From positions 1-64,000 of the forward strand of contig NZ_CP080504.1 in NCBI RefSeq assembly GCF_020342435.1: 64,000 bases of DNA. Reading direction: 5' to 3'. The DNA comes from Candidatus Vallotiella sp. (ex Adelges kitamiensis) (GTDB lineage Bacteria > Pseudomonadota > Gammaproteobacteria > Burkholderiales > Burkholderiaceae). The stretch's first letter is position 1. Each line of letters opens with the position of its first letter. The position numbers and the translations under genes were made by a program. This document shows, in pieces, positions 32,873 to 42,962 of the stretch. The notes below the pieces were generated by a model, which saw only the letters and a list, made by a program, of their open reading frames with translations, had not been told where the DNA came from and made no database searches.

Positions 32873-32989
32873 ATGAAAGTGATGGCATCGGTTAAATGCG
32901 TTTGCCGTAATTGTAAGGTTATTAAACGTAAAGGCGTTGTACGTGTTATTTGTAGTTTAAATCCACGTCATAAGCAGCGCCAAGGTTAA
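32873..32989 (+). CDS. rpmJ: 50S ribosomal protein L36
   Basis: This is a 38-residue gene. It begins [20 protein letters not shown] and ends PRHKQRQG. The zinc-ribbon ligands of the zinc-binding L36 form are present (cysteines 11, 14 and 27 and histidine 33, with an extra cysteine at 9). AAAGGTAATA precedes the ATG. The position after infA and before rpsM is the standard one. Confidence 0.96.
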   Translation: MKVMASVKCVCRNCKVIKRKGVVRVICSLNPRHKQRQG

Positions 32990-33026
32990 GGCAGCTGCGC
33001 TTACGCTTTTCTGTTTGGGGAAAATA

Positions 33027-33392
33027 ATGGCTCGTATCGCAGGGGTAAATATCCCAGTTCATAAGCATACCGTGATTGGCTTACAGGCGATCCTCGGTAT
33101 CGGTTTCTCGCGCGCACGGTTAATCTGTGCATTAGCTGGTGTCGATACTTCAAAGCGAGTTAAAGAACTAACCGACGCAGATTTTGAAAATCTGCGAGAT
33201 GAAGTTGCGAAACTTATCGTCGAGGGCGATTTACGCCGTGAAGTGACGATGAACATTAAGCGCAAGATAGATATCGGATGTTATGAAGGTATTCGTCATC
33301 GCAAGGGTTTACCTATGCGTGGTCAGCGCACTCGCACGAATGCTCGTACTCGTAAAGGTCCACGTCGGGCAGCTCAAGCGCTGAAGAAGTAA
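33027..33392 (+). CDS. rpsM: 30S ribosomal protein S13
   Basis: S13 contacts the P-site tRNA and the 50S subunit. The ATG at 33027 ([20 protein letters not shown]) gives 121 residues; four upstream in-frame codons include the ribosome site and are rejected. The basic C-terminal tail contains [20 protein letters not shown] (about residues 93-112). It is first gene of the alpha operon. Confidence 0.97.
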   Translation: MARIAGVNIPVHKHTVIGLQAILGIGFSRARLICALAGVDTSKRVKELTDADFENLRDEVAKLIVEGDLRREVTMNIKRKIDIGCYEGIRHRKGLPMRGQRTRTNARTRKGPRRAAQALKK

Positions 33393-33425
33393 GCGGAACT
33401 GATAGTTATAGTATAGGAAAACTTA

Positions 33426-33830
33426 ATGGCTAAAGCTTCGAATAGCAGCGCAGCGCAACGCGTTCGCAAGAAGGTCAAAAAAAGTATTGCTGAAGGCATA
33501 GTACACGTCCATGCGTCATTTAATAACACAATTATTACGATTACAGATCGTCAGGGTAACACGCTAGCGTGGGCGACATCTGGTGGTCAGGGGTTTAAGG
33601 GTTCTCGAAAGTCAACTCCATTTGCTGCACAGGTTGCCGCCGAGGCAGCTGGGCGTGTTGCGATGGAGTATGGTGTAAAAAATCTTGAAGTACGGATTAA
33701 AGGTCCTGGCCCGGGTCGCGAATCGGCGGTCCGCGCGCTTCATGGTCTTGGTATTAAAATAACAACTATTTCTGACGAGACGCCCGTACCACATAATGGA
33801 TGCCGCCCGCCGAAACGCCGACGTATTTAA
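33426..33830 (+). CDS. rpsK: 30S ribosomal protein S11
   Basis: S11 lies on the 30S platform. The 134-residue protein contains [20 protein letters not shown] (about residues 28-47) and ends with the invariant [13 protein letters not shown]. It follows rpsM after 33 bases; rpsD follows after 147 bases of spacer with an imperfect hairpin. Confidence 0.98.
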   Translation: MAKASNSSAAQRVRKKVKKSIAEGIVHVHASFNNTIITITDRQGNTLAWATSGGQGFKGSRKSTPFAAQVAAEAAGRVAMEYGVKNLEVRIKGPGPGRESAVRALHGLGIKITTISDETPVPHNGCRPPKRRRI

Positions 33831-33977
33831 GAACATAAGCTTATTGGAGGCTCTCTGTTGCATATAACAAGCAGCCCTCCTTGAATAAGGTACTAACTAA
33901 ATCTACCATTTGGCTTAAAAGTGCAATCTAGCGTAGATTAATTAGATCTGCGCGAATTAATGTTAAGGAATTGCAAA

Positions 33978-34601
33978 GTGGCACGCTATACCGGTCCAAA
34001 AGAAAAACTGTCTCGCCGTGAAGGTACTGATCTCTTCTTGAAGAGTGCGCGTCGCTCGCATACTGATAAATGCAAGAGCGATAGTAAGCCAGGGCAACAT
34101 GGTCGTACTTCAGGTGCGCGCACATCTGACTATGGTTTTCAATTACGTGAAAAACAAAAAGTAAAACGGATCTATGGTGTGCTTGAGCGTCAGTTTCGGC
34201 GTTACTTTTCCGAAGCTGATCGTCGCAAAGGCAATACTGGAGAAACGTTATTACAACTTCTTGAGTCACGCTTAGACACGGTTGTATATAGAATGGGGTT
34301 TGGTTCGACACGCGCTGAAGCGCGTCAGCTAGTTAGCCATAAAACAATCCTTGTGAATGGTAAAGTAGCGAACATTCCATCATTCCGGGTAAAAGCTGGC
34401 GATGTACTTACTATACGCGAGCTGGCAAAGAAGCAGACGCGAATTCAGGAAGCGTTGTCGCTAGCTGAGCAAAATGGTTTTCCAAGCTGGGTGTCGATAG
34501 ACTCAAAGAAATTTGAAGGCGCTTTTAAGCAGGTGCCCGAGCGTAGCGATATTGCCGGCGATATAAATGAAAGCTTGATCGTCGAATTGTATTCACGCTA
34601 A
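33978..34601 (+). CDS. rpsD: 30S ribosomal protein S4
   Basis: S4 nucleates 30S assembly and represses the alpha operon in enterobacteria. The start is the GTG at 33978 ([20 protein letters not shown]), preceded by AAGGAA, giving the standard 207 residues. The S4 RNA-binding domain includes [20 protein letters not shown] (about residues 94-113) and [16 protein letters not shown]. The frame is open six codons further upstream. Confidence 0.97.
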   Translation: MARYTGPKEKLSRREGTDLFLKSARRSHTDKCKSDSKPGQHGRTSGARTSDYGFQLREKQKVKRIYGVLERQFRRYFSEADRRKGNTGETLLQLLESRLDTVVYRMGFGSTRAEARQLVSHKTILVNGKVANIPSFRVKAGDVLTIRELAKKQTRIQEALSLAEQNGFPSWVSIDSKKFEGAFKQVPERSDIAGDINESLIVELYSR

Positions 34602-34725
34602 TCGTATTGATAGTAGCATTACTTATTTTCGCCTGTACATACAGGTGTTTAGCTATGTATCTTCAGGTTGTCACTCAGTCAGCCTTATCGGTGTAACGAG
34701 CCGAGGGTATTGAAAAGAAAAACCT

Positions 34726-35703
34726 ATGCAAACCAGTTTGTTGAAACCTAAAATTATTGCGGTAAATTCGCTTGGTGATAACCATGCAAAAGTGGTTATG
34801 GAACCATTTGAACGCGGTTATGGTCATACTTTGGGGAATGCGCTACGGCGTGTTTTATTGTCATCAATGATTGGTTATGCGCCGACCGAGGTAATGATTT
34901 CTGGGGTCGTTCATGAGTATTCAACTCTTGATGGTATTCAAGAGGATGTAATCAACTTACTATTGAATCTTAAGGGTGTAGTATTTAAGCTTTATAATCG
35001 ATCTGAAATTACAGTTACATTGCGCAAAGCATGTGAAGGTGTAGTAATTGCTGGTGATATCGATATTCCTCATGATTGCGAGATCATTAATCCGGGACAC
35101 GTTATTGCTCATCTATCAAAAGGTGGTAACCTTGATATGCAAATCAAGGTTGAGAAAGGGCGGGGCTATATGCCGGGTAATGTGCGCCACTATAGCGACG
35201 AAAGCTCTAAGGTTATCGGGTGTATTATTCTTGACGCATCATTCTCGCCAGTTCATCGAGTTAGCTACGCAGTTGAGAGTGCACGTGTCGAGCAGCGTAC
35301 AGACCTAGATAGGCTTGTAATTAATATTGAGACTAATGGCATAATTTCGCCAGAGGAAGCGATTCGTCAATCAGCTCGAATCCTAGTTGAACAATTATCT
35401 GTGTTTGCGGCGCTTGAAGGAACCGAAGCAGTAGCTGAAACACCTTTACGCGTACCACAGATTAATCCAATGCTTCTGCGGCTGGTTGACGATCTCGAGC
35501 TAACAGTCCGATCTGCAAACTGTCTGAAAGCCGAGCATATATACTATATTGGCGATCTAATCCAGCGCACCGAGAATGAGCTATTAAAAACGCCGAATCT
35601 AGGCCGTAAGTCGTTAAATGAGATTAAGGAAGTTCTGGCTTCGCGGGGTTTGATGCTCGGCATGAGACTAGAAAATTGGCCGCCAGCAGGCCTTGATAAG
35701 TAA
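34726..35703 (+). CDS. rpoA: DNA-directed RNA polymerase subunit alpha
   Basis: This is the assembly platform and promoter/activator-contact subunit of RNA polymerase. It has 325 residues with [20 protein letters not shown] (about residues 28-47) in the N-terminal dimerisation domain, and the C-terminal DNA-binding domain with [20 protein letters not shown] (about 288-307). It sits between rpsD and rplQ in the alpha operon. Confidence 0.98.
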   Translation: MQTSLLKPKIIAVNSLGDNHAKVVMEPFERGYGHTLGNALRRVLLSSMIGYAPTEVMISGVVHEYSTLDGIQEDVINLLLNLKGVVFKLYNRSEITVTLRKACEGVVIAGDIDIPHDCEIINPGHVIAHLSKGGNLDMQIKVEKGRGYMPGNVRHYSDESSKVIGCIILDASFSPVHRVSYAVESARVEQRTDLDRLVINIETNGIISPEEAIRQSARILVEQLSVFAALEGTEAVAETPLRVPQINPMLLRLVDDLELTVRSANCLKAEHIYYIGDLIQRTENELLKTPNLGRKSLNEIKEVLASRGLMLGMRLENWPPAGLDK

Positions 35704-35812
35704 TCGACGGTTATTGCTGCGCATTCTTATAAGTTGTGCCAACTTATAAACATATTTTACATTGAGTTACATAATAAAAAACTAATCAAAACTCTAAATC
35801 AAGGAAATTGAA

Positions 35813-36208
35813 ATGCGTCACCGTCACGGTTTTCGGAAATTAAACCGCACAAGCAGCCATCGCCTAGCAATGCTCCGTAATATGTCGAACTCATTAATTG
35901 AGCACGAATCTATTAAAACAGCTTTACCTAAAGCAAAAGAGCTTCGAAGAGTTATTGAACCACTAATTACGTTAGGTAAAAAATCTTCCATTGCAAATCG
36001 CCGACTTGCCTTTGCGCGGTTGCGTGATGACAAGTCGGTATCAAAGTTGTTTGAAGTGCTGGGGCCGCGTTATATAACACGCTCGGGTGGTTATCTTCGG
36101 ATTCTTAAGTTTGGCTTCCGAATTGGTGACAATGCACCGATGGCGCTAGTTGAGTTAGTAGATCGACCGCTTGTTGAGAAAGCAGAAAAAGCGGCAGAGA
36201 GAGAATAA
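35813..36208 (+). CDS. rplQ: 50S ribosomal protein L17
   Basis: L17 lies near the tunnel exit. It has 131 residues beginning [20 protein letters not shown], with [20 protein letters not shown] (about residues 31-50) and the conserved [20 protein letters not shown] (about 89-108). AAGGAA precedes the ATG. It ends the alpha operon and is followed at once by a hairpin. Confidence 0.98.
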   Translation: MRHRHGFRKLNRTSSHRLAMLRNMSNSLIEHESIKTALPKAKELRRVIEPLITLGKKSSIANRRLAFARLRDDKSVSKLFEVLGPRYITRSGGYLRILKFGFRIGDNAPMALVELVDRPLVEKAEKAAERE

Positions 36209-36221
36209 GCGCTGCATTAAA

Positions 36222-36250
36222 GAATAAGCCAAGCTGAGCTTAGCTTATTC
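36222..36250 (+). terminator. Terminator of the alpha operon
   Basis: GAATAAGC (36222-36229) pairs with GCTTATTC (36243-36250), and an inner AAGC/GCTT stem follows one C-A mismatch around a TGA loop, for a total of 12 base pairs. The tail TTCCACTATAT is only weakly T-rich. Being 14 bases past rplQ, it most likely ends the long ribosomal transcript. Confidence 0.6.
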
Positions 36251-36403
36251 TTCCACTATATAGTGTTTATCTAGAGATAAATCTGAAACCCAGGTATGAT
36301 TAAGCTTGAGCATAAGTTCATATATTAAAGCAAAATAAAAGTATTGAGTATCGAAGTATTTAGCAGGCTTGCGCATTATTATTTAATAATGCCGGAGAAA
36401 CAT

Positions 36404-36736
36404 ATGTTATCGACTCTAATTTTAATGTTTACAACATTGCCCGATGCTCATTCTGCTGAAACTCTTTCCCGCGCTGCACTAGATGCTAGGTTAGCCGCCT
36501 GTGCCTCCCAACTTTCGCCGTCACATTCGATCTATCACTGGCAAGGAGAGCTAAAACATACTAATGAAGTACCCCTCTTATTTAAGACGACAGTAGAACG
36601 CGCATTTGAGTTGGAAAAATTTATTGTTGAAAATCATCCTTATCAAACACCAGAAATTTTGTCTTGGTCTGCTACATCATCGCCTGCTTATTCATTCTGG
36701 GTTAACACGGAGACATTGCGCCCGACTAATGTATAG
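36404..36736 (+). CDS. cutA: CutA-family divalent-cation tolerance protein
   Basis: CutA proteins are small trimers linked to copper tolerance, with an uncertain biochemical role. I start at the ATG at 36404 (MLSTLILMFTTLPDAHSAE) with GGAGAAA upstream, giving 110 residues. The frame opens 20 codons earlier. Family features are ARLAACA (about residues 29-35), YHWQGELKHTNEVPLLFKTT (about 44-63) and HPYQTPEIL. The C-terminal SPAYSFWV matches the conserved YLxWV. In Burkholderia cutA follows rplQ and precedes dsbD and hemB; both of those are missing here. Confidence 0.88.
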   Translation: MLSTLILMFTTLPDAHSAETLSRAALDARLAACASQLSPSHSIYHWQGELKHTNEVPLLFKTTVERAFELEKFIVENHPYQTPEILSWSATSSPAYSFWVNTETLRPTNV

Positions 36737-36933
36737 TTTTAAGATTTTAGTTAACTGTGCTGCGTAATTGGTCTTGAATTTTCTTTACAGGCTAAGCAGT
36801 AAAAAAACAGCTTAATCACAATACACAATTAGCTCTTATAATCTAATTATAGAAGATGCAATAAATATAAAAATTGATATTTAGCATTTTTATAAATTAC
36901 TTTATTAAGTATTTGTTTGCTTTTAAGATAAAA

Positions 36934-37557
36934 TTAGGCGCCTACTAGCCAGTATTTTAAGAGTGCATGGGCCTGGCTCAAGCCGATCTTCGTAAGAGCC
37001 GAGAATAGCTGTATCGTAATTTTGCTTTGTAAACCAGAGGTTTTGTAAAAAAAAACAGATTTCTGCGCAGTACGCAATGCGTTTATACTGTCATTTTTCG
37101 ACAGTTTATCACATTTAGTTAACAATATATGGATTGGACGTGTAGTCGTGCTAAACCACTCAATCATATGCCGGTCTAATTCCGTAAATGGCCGCCGAGA
37201 ATCCATTACGAGAATCAGGCCGCGGATTTGGGGGCGTGTTATCAGATAGGTACTCAGTAATGCTTTCCAATATATCTTCGTTGCGTTAGGAACTTTAGCG
37301 TAACCATATCCGGGTAAATCTACAAGATATCCTACAGGCGTTCTCGCTGGCCCAATCGAGAAGTAATTAATATGTTGTGTACGTCCAGGTGTTCTGCTTG
37401 AGAACGCAAGCCGCTTATAGTTACATAACACATTAATCGCAGTAGATTTACCAGTGTTAGAACGGCCAGCAAATGCTACCTCTGATTGTATGGTTTTGGG
37501 TAAATCTCGTAGATGATTGACGGTCGTGAAAAAATGAGATTGATGCAAAAAGGACAT
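36934..37557 (-). CDS. engB: Ribosome biogenesis GTP-binding protein EngB/YsxC
   Basis: EngB is a TRAFAC GTPase needed for 50S assembly. The ATG at 37557 ([20 protein letters not shown]) matches relatives and gives 207 residues; the frame is open six more codons to a TTG at 37575. No ribosome site is visible for either. Motifs are GRSNTGKST (about residues 31-39), [15 protein letters not shown] (about 79-87) and TKCD (about 147-150). A nine-base T run (sense; 37047-37055) codes for part of SVFFYKT and could promote slippage. It is the first minus-strand gene after the ribosomal block. Confidence 0.94.
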   Translation of the reverse strand: MSFLHQSHFFTTVNHLRDLPKTIQSEVAFAGRSNTGKSTAINVLCNYKRLAFSSRTPGRTQHINYFSIGPARTPVGYLVDLPGYGYAKVPNATKIYWKALLSTYLITRPQIRGLILVMDSRRPFTELDRHMIEWFSTTTRPIHILLTKCDKLSKNDSINALRTAQKSVFFYKTSGLQSKITIQLFSALTKIGLSQAHALLKYWLVGA

Positions 37558-37575
37558 GAAATTAGAGGAAACCAA

Positions 37576-37959
37576 TAAAGCGGCGCAATATCGGGATAGC
37601 GGGTAAGTGATAATCCGAAGGCTGACATTATCGAAACAAAGTGTTTTTGCACGCTACGTAAATTACTGGCTATGCAAGTGCGTGTTTATAGTAAGCAGGC
37701 AATATAGATATAAGAACCTGGAAGAAATCCGTGTATTAATACTAATTCTATGTGTAGCCATTAAAAATGTTGCCTAGCATGCTAGGATTATGTCTAGGGC
37801 ATTAATTAGGTTCTATAATCTCTGATATGAGTTTCTTATTATCTGCCTTACATAGTAACAACAAACTATAATTGGTGCTAGTTCATATTATACCTTTCTA
37901 AGGTGGCTTGTTTTTTATTATATTATACGTAAGACAAATATCGCATGCACGTATTGTAG
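37576..37959. other. Spacer between engB and lysA, no gene recognised
   Basis: About 400 AT-rich bases (from the engB start to the lysA stop) with no recognisable coding segment. In Burkholderia this interval carries cytochrome c and ccsA/resB cytochrome-biogenesis genes. None is visible, so they have been deleted or eroded. Confidence 0.5.
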
Positions 37960-39234
37960 TTATTTTATACCGTCAGGCGGCAATGCAAATTCTCCATCTG
38001 TCAACTGCGCGAGCGTTTCGCGTCGACGGGCCACATGTACTCGATCGCCATCTACAAGTAGTTCAGCAGCTCGGGGTCGACTATTATAATTTGAACTTAT
38101 AGCGAACCCATATGCACCAGCTGACCGTATTGCAAGAAGATCTCCGGCCTCTAGAACAAGCGGGCGATCGCGAGCTAACCAGTCCCCGCTTTCACATACT
38201 GGACCGACAATATCGTAGGTCACTAGCGGCTGGTCATTGCGTGGCATAACTGCGTCGACGGCGTGGTATGCATCGTACATAGCGGGGCGGACGAGATCAT
38301 TCATTGCTGCATCGACGATCGCGAAATTTTTGGCAGCGCCCGGTTTTAAATATTCGACGCGGGTTAGTAAGATCCCTGCATTACCGACTAGCGAACGGCC
38401 AGGTTCGAACCAAATCTCACGATGACCGTGTCCACGTCGATCGAAATAGTCTAGTATTGTTTTTACAAATGTGCCGATGTCTGGAGGTATTTCGTTATCG
38501 TAGCGAATGCCTAGACCGCCACCAACATCAATATGGTGGATTAGTACACCGTCCGATTCAATTTGAACGACTAACTCAAGTATCTTCTCAAGAGCATTGA
38601 GGTAAGGCGAAATTTCGGTAATTTGAGAGCCGATATGGCAATCAATACCAGTAATACGCAAATATTTCATGTCTAGCGCCGCACGATACGCTGCGCGCGC
38701 ATCATCGAATGCAATACCAAACTTGGTCTCTTTTAAGCCTGTTGAAATATACTGATGAGTTTTCGCATCAACATCGGGGTTTACTCGTAGCGATATCGGT
38801 GCGATCTGTCCAGATTCACCAGCAACCTGGTTTAGTTGCGCTAATTCAGCCAGCGACTCGACATTAAAGCAACGCCCACCTATATCTAATGTACTGCGCA
38901 TCTCGGCGGCACTCTTGCCGACGCCAGAAAATACTACGTCGCTTGGTTTTCCACCTGCGGCAAGCACACGAGCGAGTTCACCGCCAGAAACGATATCAAA
39001 TCCGGCGCCTAAGCGTGCAAACACGCTCAAGACCGCAAGATTGCTATTAGCTTTAACTGCAAAATAAATCTTTGCGCGATGTCCAATACAGGCATCTGCA
39101 TACGACTGGTATGCATCTGTCAGCGCAGCCCGTGAATAAATATAGAGCGGTGTACCATATTGTTCAGCAAGCACACGAGCGGGCACGCGTTCGGCATGTA
39201 GTTGATCGTCAAGATAAGTGAAAGCATTGATCAT
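37960..39234 (-). CDS. lysA: Diaminopimelate decarboxylase
   Basis: LysA decarboxylates meso-diaminopimelate to lysine, the last step of lysine synthesis, using pyridoxal phosphate. The 424-residue protein has the PLP lysine in YFAVKANSN (about residues 55-63), HIGSQI (about 195-200), HIDVGGGLG (about 236-244), the EPGRSL segment, and the C-terminal CESGDWLARDR active-site cysteine region. Retention of lysA together with a full his operon fits a symbiont supplying amino acids. Burkholderia neighbours lptM and cyaY are not intact here. Confidence 0.96.
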   Translation of the reverse strand: MINAFTYLDDQLHAERVPARVLAEQYGTPLYIYSRAALTDAYQSYADACIGHRAKIYFAVKANSNLAVLSVFARLGAGFDIVSGGELARVLAAGGKPSDVVFSGVGKSAAEMRSTLDIGGRCFNVESLAELAQLNQVAGESGQIAPISLRVNPDVDAKTHQYISTGLKETKFGIAFDDARAAYRAALDMKYLRITGIDCHIGSQITEISPYLNALEKILELVVQIESDGVLIHHIDVGGGLGIRYDNEIPPDIGTFVKTILDYFDRRGHGHREIWFEPGRSLVGNAGILLTRVEYLKPGAAKNFAIVDAAMNDLVRPAMYDAYHAVDAVMPRNDQPLVTYDIVGPVCESGDWLARDRPLVLEAGDLLAIRSAGAYGFAISSNYNSRPRAAELLVDGDRVHVARRRETLAQLTDGEFALPPDGIK

Positions 39235-39822
39235 AATAAATCAATTTTGAGTAGATCGTAGAATAGCGGTGGATGACATCGTATATTCGTGTATGCCGCT
39301 CCTGGCAGACGACGTAGTAGCACGGGGACACAGGTATGTGATGAATCCATCTACTAATAAGGTAGACAGTGAAATAGTTACTCCATGGGCGGGAATTCTA
39401 TAAGATACTACAATAGCGTGCGCATGCAGTACTACCGAAATGTTTAATGAACCTAAGGCTACGCGCATGACAGACCTTGTCTAATCTAGCTATCAGAGTT
39501 TAGCAGACGAATTCTCACCATTTAGTGCTAAGCTAAATAGGTGCTGTATAGATAGTAATCATAGGTGGAACTGATGAGTTGAGTATCGATATCAGAGATA
39601 AATTCGGAAAAACTTATTGATGCTTTAGTTTGAAGTAATGCACTCATCATAGTAAGCTCGCCGATACTAAAGCACAAAAATTACTTTAAGTATGTTAGCA
39701 GCGTATGATACGGTACTTGCACATTAACTATTACAGATGTTTTTTTAGGTATTATCTTCAGTGATATTGTCAAATCTAGGTCGGTCTCAAATTAGCGTAT
39801 TACTATAGTGCGCGTGTGCCCC
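39235..39822. other. Spacer between lysA and mrcA with a possible cyaY remnant
   Basis: About 590 bases without an intact gene. Burkholderia has cyaY (frataxin) on the plus strand here. At 39572 an ATG after AGGTGG reads MS-stop-VSISEINSEKLIDALV-stop, which loosely resembles the CyaY start (MSxSEFxxLAExLLDALE), but nothing further downstream is convincing. The minus-strand open frame at 39241-39468 has no recognised similarity. I read the region as decayed. Confidence 0.3.
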
Positions 39823-42228
39823 CTAGTCCTCGAATATTTTTAATATATGTTCTAATTTAGATCTCCCAACAGTCGTGTTGAGGCTTGAGTCAAGAGTGTC
39901 GCTTATTGATTCCTCAATAAGCGCTGAGGAAGGCATATCTACCCTTTCAACAAAACCTAAGCCTGGCAGCATATTAGCGTAATATAGCTCGCCATCGATT
40001 TCTTCTATGCCTGATGGGCATGGCATAGTATACACAGGCTTGTTTTGAAGCGCCCGGTCCATGTAATTAATCCAAATAGGCAATGCAAGGCTGCTCCCGG
40101 TTTCATGATCGCCTAGGCTATGTGAGCTGTCAAAGCCGATCCATGCTACCGCTACTAGCGTGTGCTGGTATCCAGCGAACCAAGCGTCGCGAGATTCGTT
40201 AGTCGTTCCGGTCTTGCCACCAATATCAACACGCTTTAGTACATTCGATTTAGCGCCTGTTCCATGCTGTGCGACGTCAATTAGAAGATTATTCATGATA
40301 TACGCATTACGTGGATCAAGCACCCGAGGCGCATTTTGCTCAGCTATTACTGGCCGTGCTCGCGTAACGAGCACGCCGCGCGCATCAGTCACCTCAGCAA
40401 TCAAGTAGGGATTAATACGGTAGCCGCCATTAGCAAATACCGCATACCCAGCGGCCATTTGCAATGGTGTGACAAGCCCTGCGCCAAGTGCCATTGGCAG
40501 ATAGGCAGGATGTTTATCTGGGTTGAAACCGAAGTACCTGATATGATTCCTCGCGTAATGCGTACCGATGTAGTTCAAAATTCGGATTGATACAAGGTTT
40601 CTCGACTTCTGTAGCGCAGTGCGCATCGTTATTGGACCATCATAGTCTCCGCCGTAGTTCCTCGGCTCCCAAGCCCGGCCGCCTGGAGTAGTTGGCGGAA
40701 AGTATAGCGGTGCGTCATTGATAATCGTTGCTGGACCCAGGCCCTTATCCAGCGCAGCGGAATAGATAAATGGCTTGAAGCTTGAACCAGGCTGGCGCCA
40801 TGCCTGCGTAACGTGATTAAATTTACTCTTATTGAAATCAAATCCGCCAATCAGAGAGCGGATTGCGCCGCTCTGTGGCGTGAGTGCGATGAGTGCGCCC
40901 TCAACCTGCGGCAACTGTACAATGCTAAACGAACTATCTGTATTTTTAGTGATGCGGATAATCGATCCTGGGTAGATGCGCTGCTGCCGGTGGGCCCGAC
41001 TAGATAGGGCTGCGGATGCAAAACGCAGCCCATTGTTTCGAATAACAATGGTGTGTCCATTAACTAGTGAAGCTTTAACTTCGTGGGAATTGGCTGCAGT
41101 GACAACAGTAGCGATCAGGTCGCCACTGTCCGGATGCTTAAGCAATGCATCGTCGATCGCTTGTTCTCGCTTAATGGCGTCACGAGGTAATTTAACGAAT
41201 CCTTCTGGCCCACGATAACTATGTCGCCGATCGTAGTCCATTACACCTTTGTATACAGCGCGATATGCCGTTTCTTGATCCGATGAGTTAATAGTTGTCA
41301 TAACTTCGAAGCCGCGCGTGTAGATCTCATCGTGATATTGCGAGTACATTAATTGTCGCACTATCTCCGCTACATATTCAGCGTGTACGCTGTATGGAGT
41401 GCTCACTTTTTTAAGCGTAATTGGCTCTTGTATCGCCGAGTTATATTGATCTGTATTGATGTAGCTTAACTTAAGCATACGCTGCAGGATGTACTCCTGT
41501 CGAATCTTTGCTCGTCGAGGGTTTACTATAGGATTATATGCAGATGGTGCTTTAGGTAGACCGGCGAGCATAGCCGCCTGAGCAAGTGTTAAATTTTTTA
41601 AATCTTTTCCGAAGTAGACGTGCGCTGCACTAGCGAAACCATATGCACGGTGGCCAAGATAGACATGATTCATATAGACCTCTAGAATCTGATTCTTCGT
41701 TAATGCTGACTCGATCTTGTATGCAAGCAGAATTTCGTACAGCTTGCGCGTGTAAGTTTTCTTGCTAGATAGGAAGAAGTTACGAGCAACCTGCATTGTG
41801 ATTGTGCTAGCGCCTTGAGCATTACTACCTTGAGTAAAATTAGCTATGCTAGCGCGAAGAATACCGGTTAGGTCAACGCCGCTGTGATCGTAGAATCGAT
41901 AGTCTTCGATCGCTAGCACTGCTTTTTTCAGCGTTTCCGTGATTTCATTAAGTTGAACAACATTTCTGCGTTCCTTACCGAATTCTCCAATTAGCACATG
42001 ATCCTCTGTATAGATACGTAGTGGAATGTTAGGCCGATAGTCCGTCAGTGCGTTCAACGGAGGGAGGTTGCGCCCAGCAACGATTACCACGTAGTACAGC
42101 ACTAATCCTAGTGCCACAGCTGTTCCGATAAGTAGGCTGATGGTCACAACCAAAAACCGCCACCACGACGTACCTTTATACTTAGTATCGGATGGAGAAA
42201 AAGAGACGTCAGGTGTCGTCGATTGCAT
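39823..42228 (-). CDS. mrcA: Class A penicillin-binding protein 1a (transglycosylase/transpeptidase)
   Basis: This bifunctional enzyme polymerises and cross-links peptidoglycan on the outer face of the inner membrane. It has 801 residues with a membrane anchor at about 24-50, the GT51 motif AIEDYRFYDHSGVD (about 107-120), then the transpeptidase motifs PGSSFKPF (SxxK), KSRN (SxN) and GGKTGTTN (KTG). The ATG at 42228 reads MQSTTPDVSFSPSD. Presence of PBP1a and murA shows that this bacterium still builds a wall. The usual divergent pilMNOPQ-aroK-aroB cluster is absent. Confidence 0.95.
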   Translation of the reverse strand: MQSTTPDVSFSPSDTKYKGTSWWRFLVVTISLLIGTAVALGLVLYYVVIVAGRNLPPLNALTDYRPNIPLRIYTEDHVLIGEFGKERRNVVQLNEITETLKKAVLAIEDYRFYDHSGVDLTGILRASIANFTQGSNAQGASTITMQVARNFFLSSKKTYTRKLYEILLAYKIESALTKNQILEVYMNHVYLGHRAYGFASAAHVYFGKDLKNLTLAQAAMLAGLPKAPSAYNPIVNPRRAKIRQEYILQRMLKLSYINTDQYNSAIQEPITLKKVSTPYSVHAEYVAEIVRQLMYSQYHDEIYTRGFEVMTTINSSDQETAYRAVYKGVMDYDRRHSYRGPEGFVKLPRDAIKREQAIDDALLKHPDSGDLIATVVTAANSHEVKASLVNGHTIVIRNNGLRFASAALSSRAHRQQRIYPGSIIRITKNTDSSFSIVQLPQVEGALIALTPQSGAIRSLIGGFDFNKSKFNHVTQAWRQPGSSFKPFIYSAALDKGLGPATIINDAPLYFPPTTPGGRAWEPRNYGGDYDGPITMRTALQKSRNLVSIRILNYIGTHYARNHIRYFGFNPDKHPAYLPMALGAGLVTPLQMAAGYAVFANGGYRINPYLIAEVTDARGVLVTRARPVIAEQNAPRVLDPRNAYIMNNLLIDVAQHGTGAKSNVLKRVDIGGKTGTTNESRDAWFAGYQHTLVAVAWIGFDSSHSLGDHETGSSLALPIWINYMDRALQNKPVYTMPCPSGIEEIDGELYYANMLPGLGFVERVDMPSSALIEESISDTLDSSLNTTVGRSKLEHILKIFED

Positions 42229-42962
42229 GAGAATACCAAAAACACGAACCCGTAATTATAATGTGGGCTGCTGACATAGTTGTTTTTCCCTAGATAGCAG
42301 GGATACTGATTGTCAGCACATATGGTGTGATTGATCAACTAATAGTGGAGCAACTAATTTTTAAAGAAAGTATAGTTACCTAGATGCCTCTTCGAACGCA
42401 AAGTCATAAGATTTCTGTTAGAAGCAGCGGAGTGAGAGCAAGCTAATTTAGAATGTGCTTTTTTTGTTAGATGCTGGTTCTAAAATTTGGCGTGTCATAC
42501 GTATTCGAGCAGTATGCTTGTACAATGTTTCCATGCTAGTATCAGCACTAGTCTACCTTACTTATTAGGCTAGCACGCTACATTCATGGCTTTACATCGG
42601 GGGAGGTTCAAGTTTTTCGTATTTAATAAATAAATTGAGGTCTTAATTTACTTAACATAGATCTATTGTCGACCAATGTTAGTTGTCTATGGTAAATCAT
42701 CGCGAGAAAGTGATGGCTACTATCGTTTGCAGTATATTATAAATCAATTTCACCTATAAAAAAAGCTCATATCTGACATTTATAGATTATGTGTGGGTCT
42801 ATGTCGGGGAAAGACAGGCTTCGCACTGAGCTGCTTTTATAAATAAAACTGTATATTTCGGGGCCTATAAATCGCTTTAATCCGATGCGCGTTGGTAGTG
42901 CCACAATGACAGTGACTAAGCTTAGCTTGCGAATAGCGTAGCCACTGCCACGCTTCCGCATA
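42229..42962. other. Long spacer between mrcA and the ABC transporter, no gene recognised
   Basis: About 730 AT-rich bases. The only open frame of note (42767-42973, minus) overlaps the end of the ABC transporter and resembles nothing. In Burkholderia the pil and aro genes start beside mrcA. The jump here to an unrelated transporter suggests a large deletion or rearrangement boundary. Confidence 0.5.

Noticed and set aside
39241-39468. 75-residue minus-strand frame just upstream of lysA (position of lptM)
   Set aside because: It lacks a lipobox or any lptM-like sequence, so I do not call it a lipoprotein gene.
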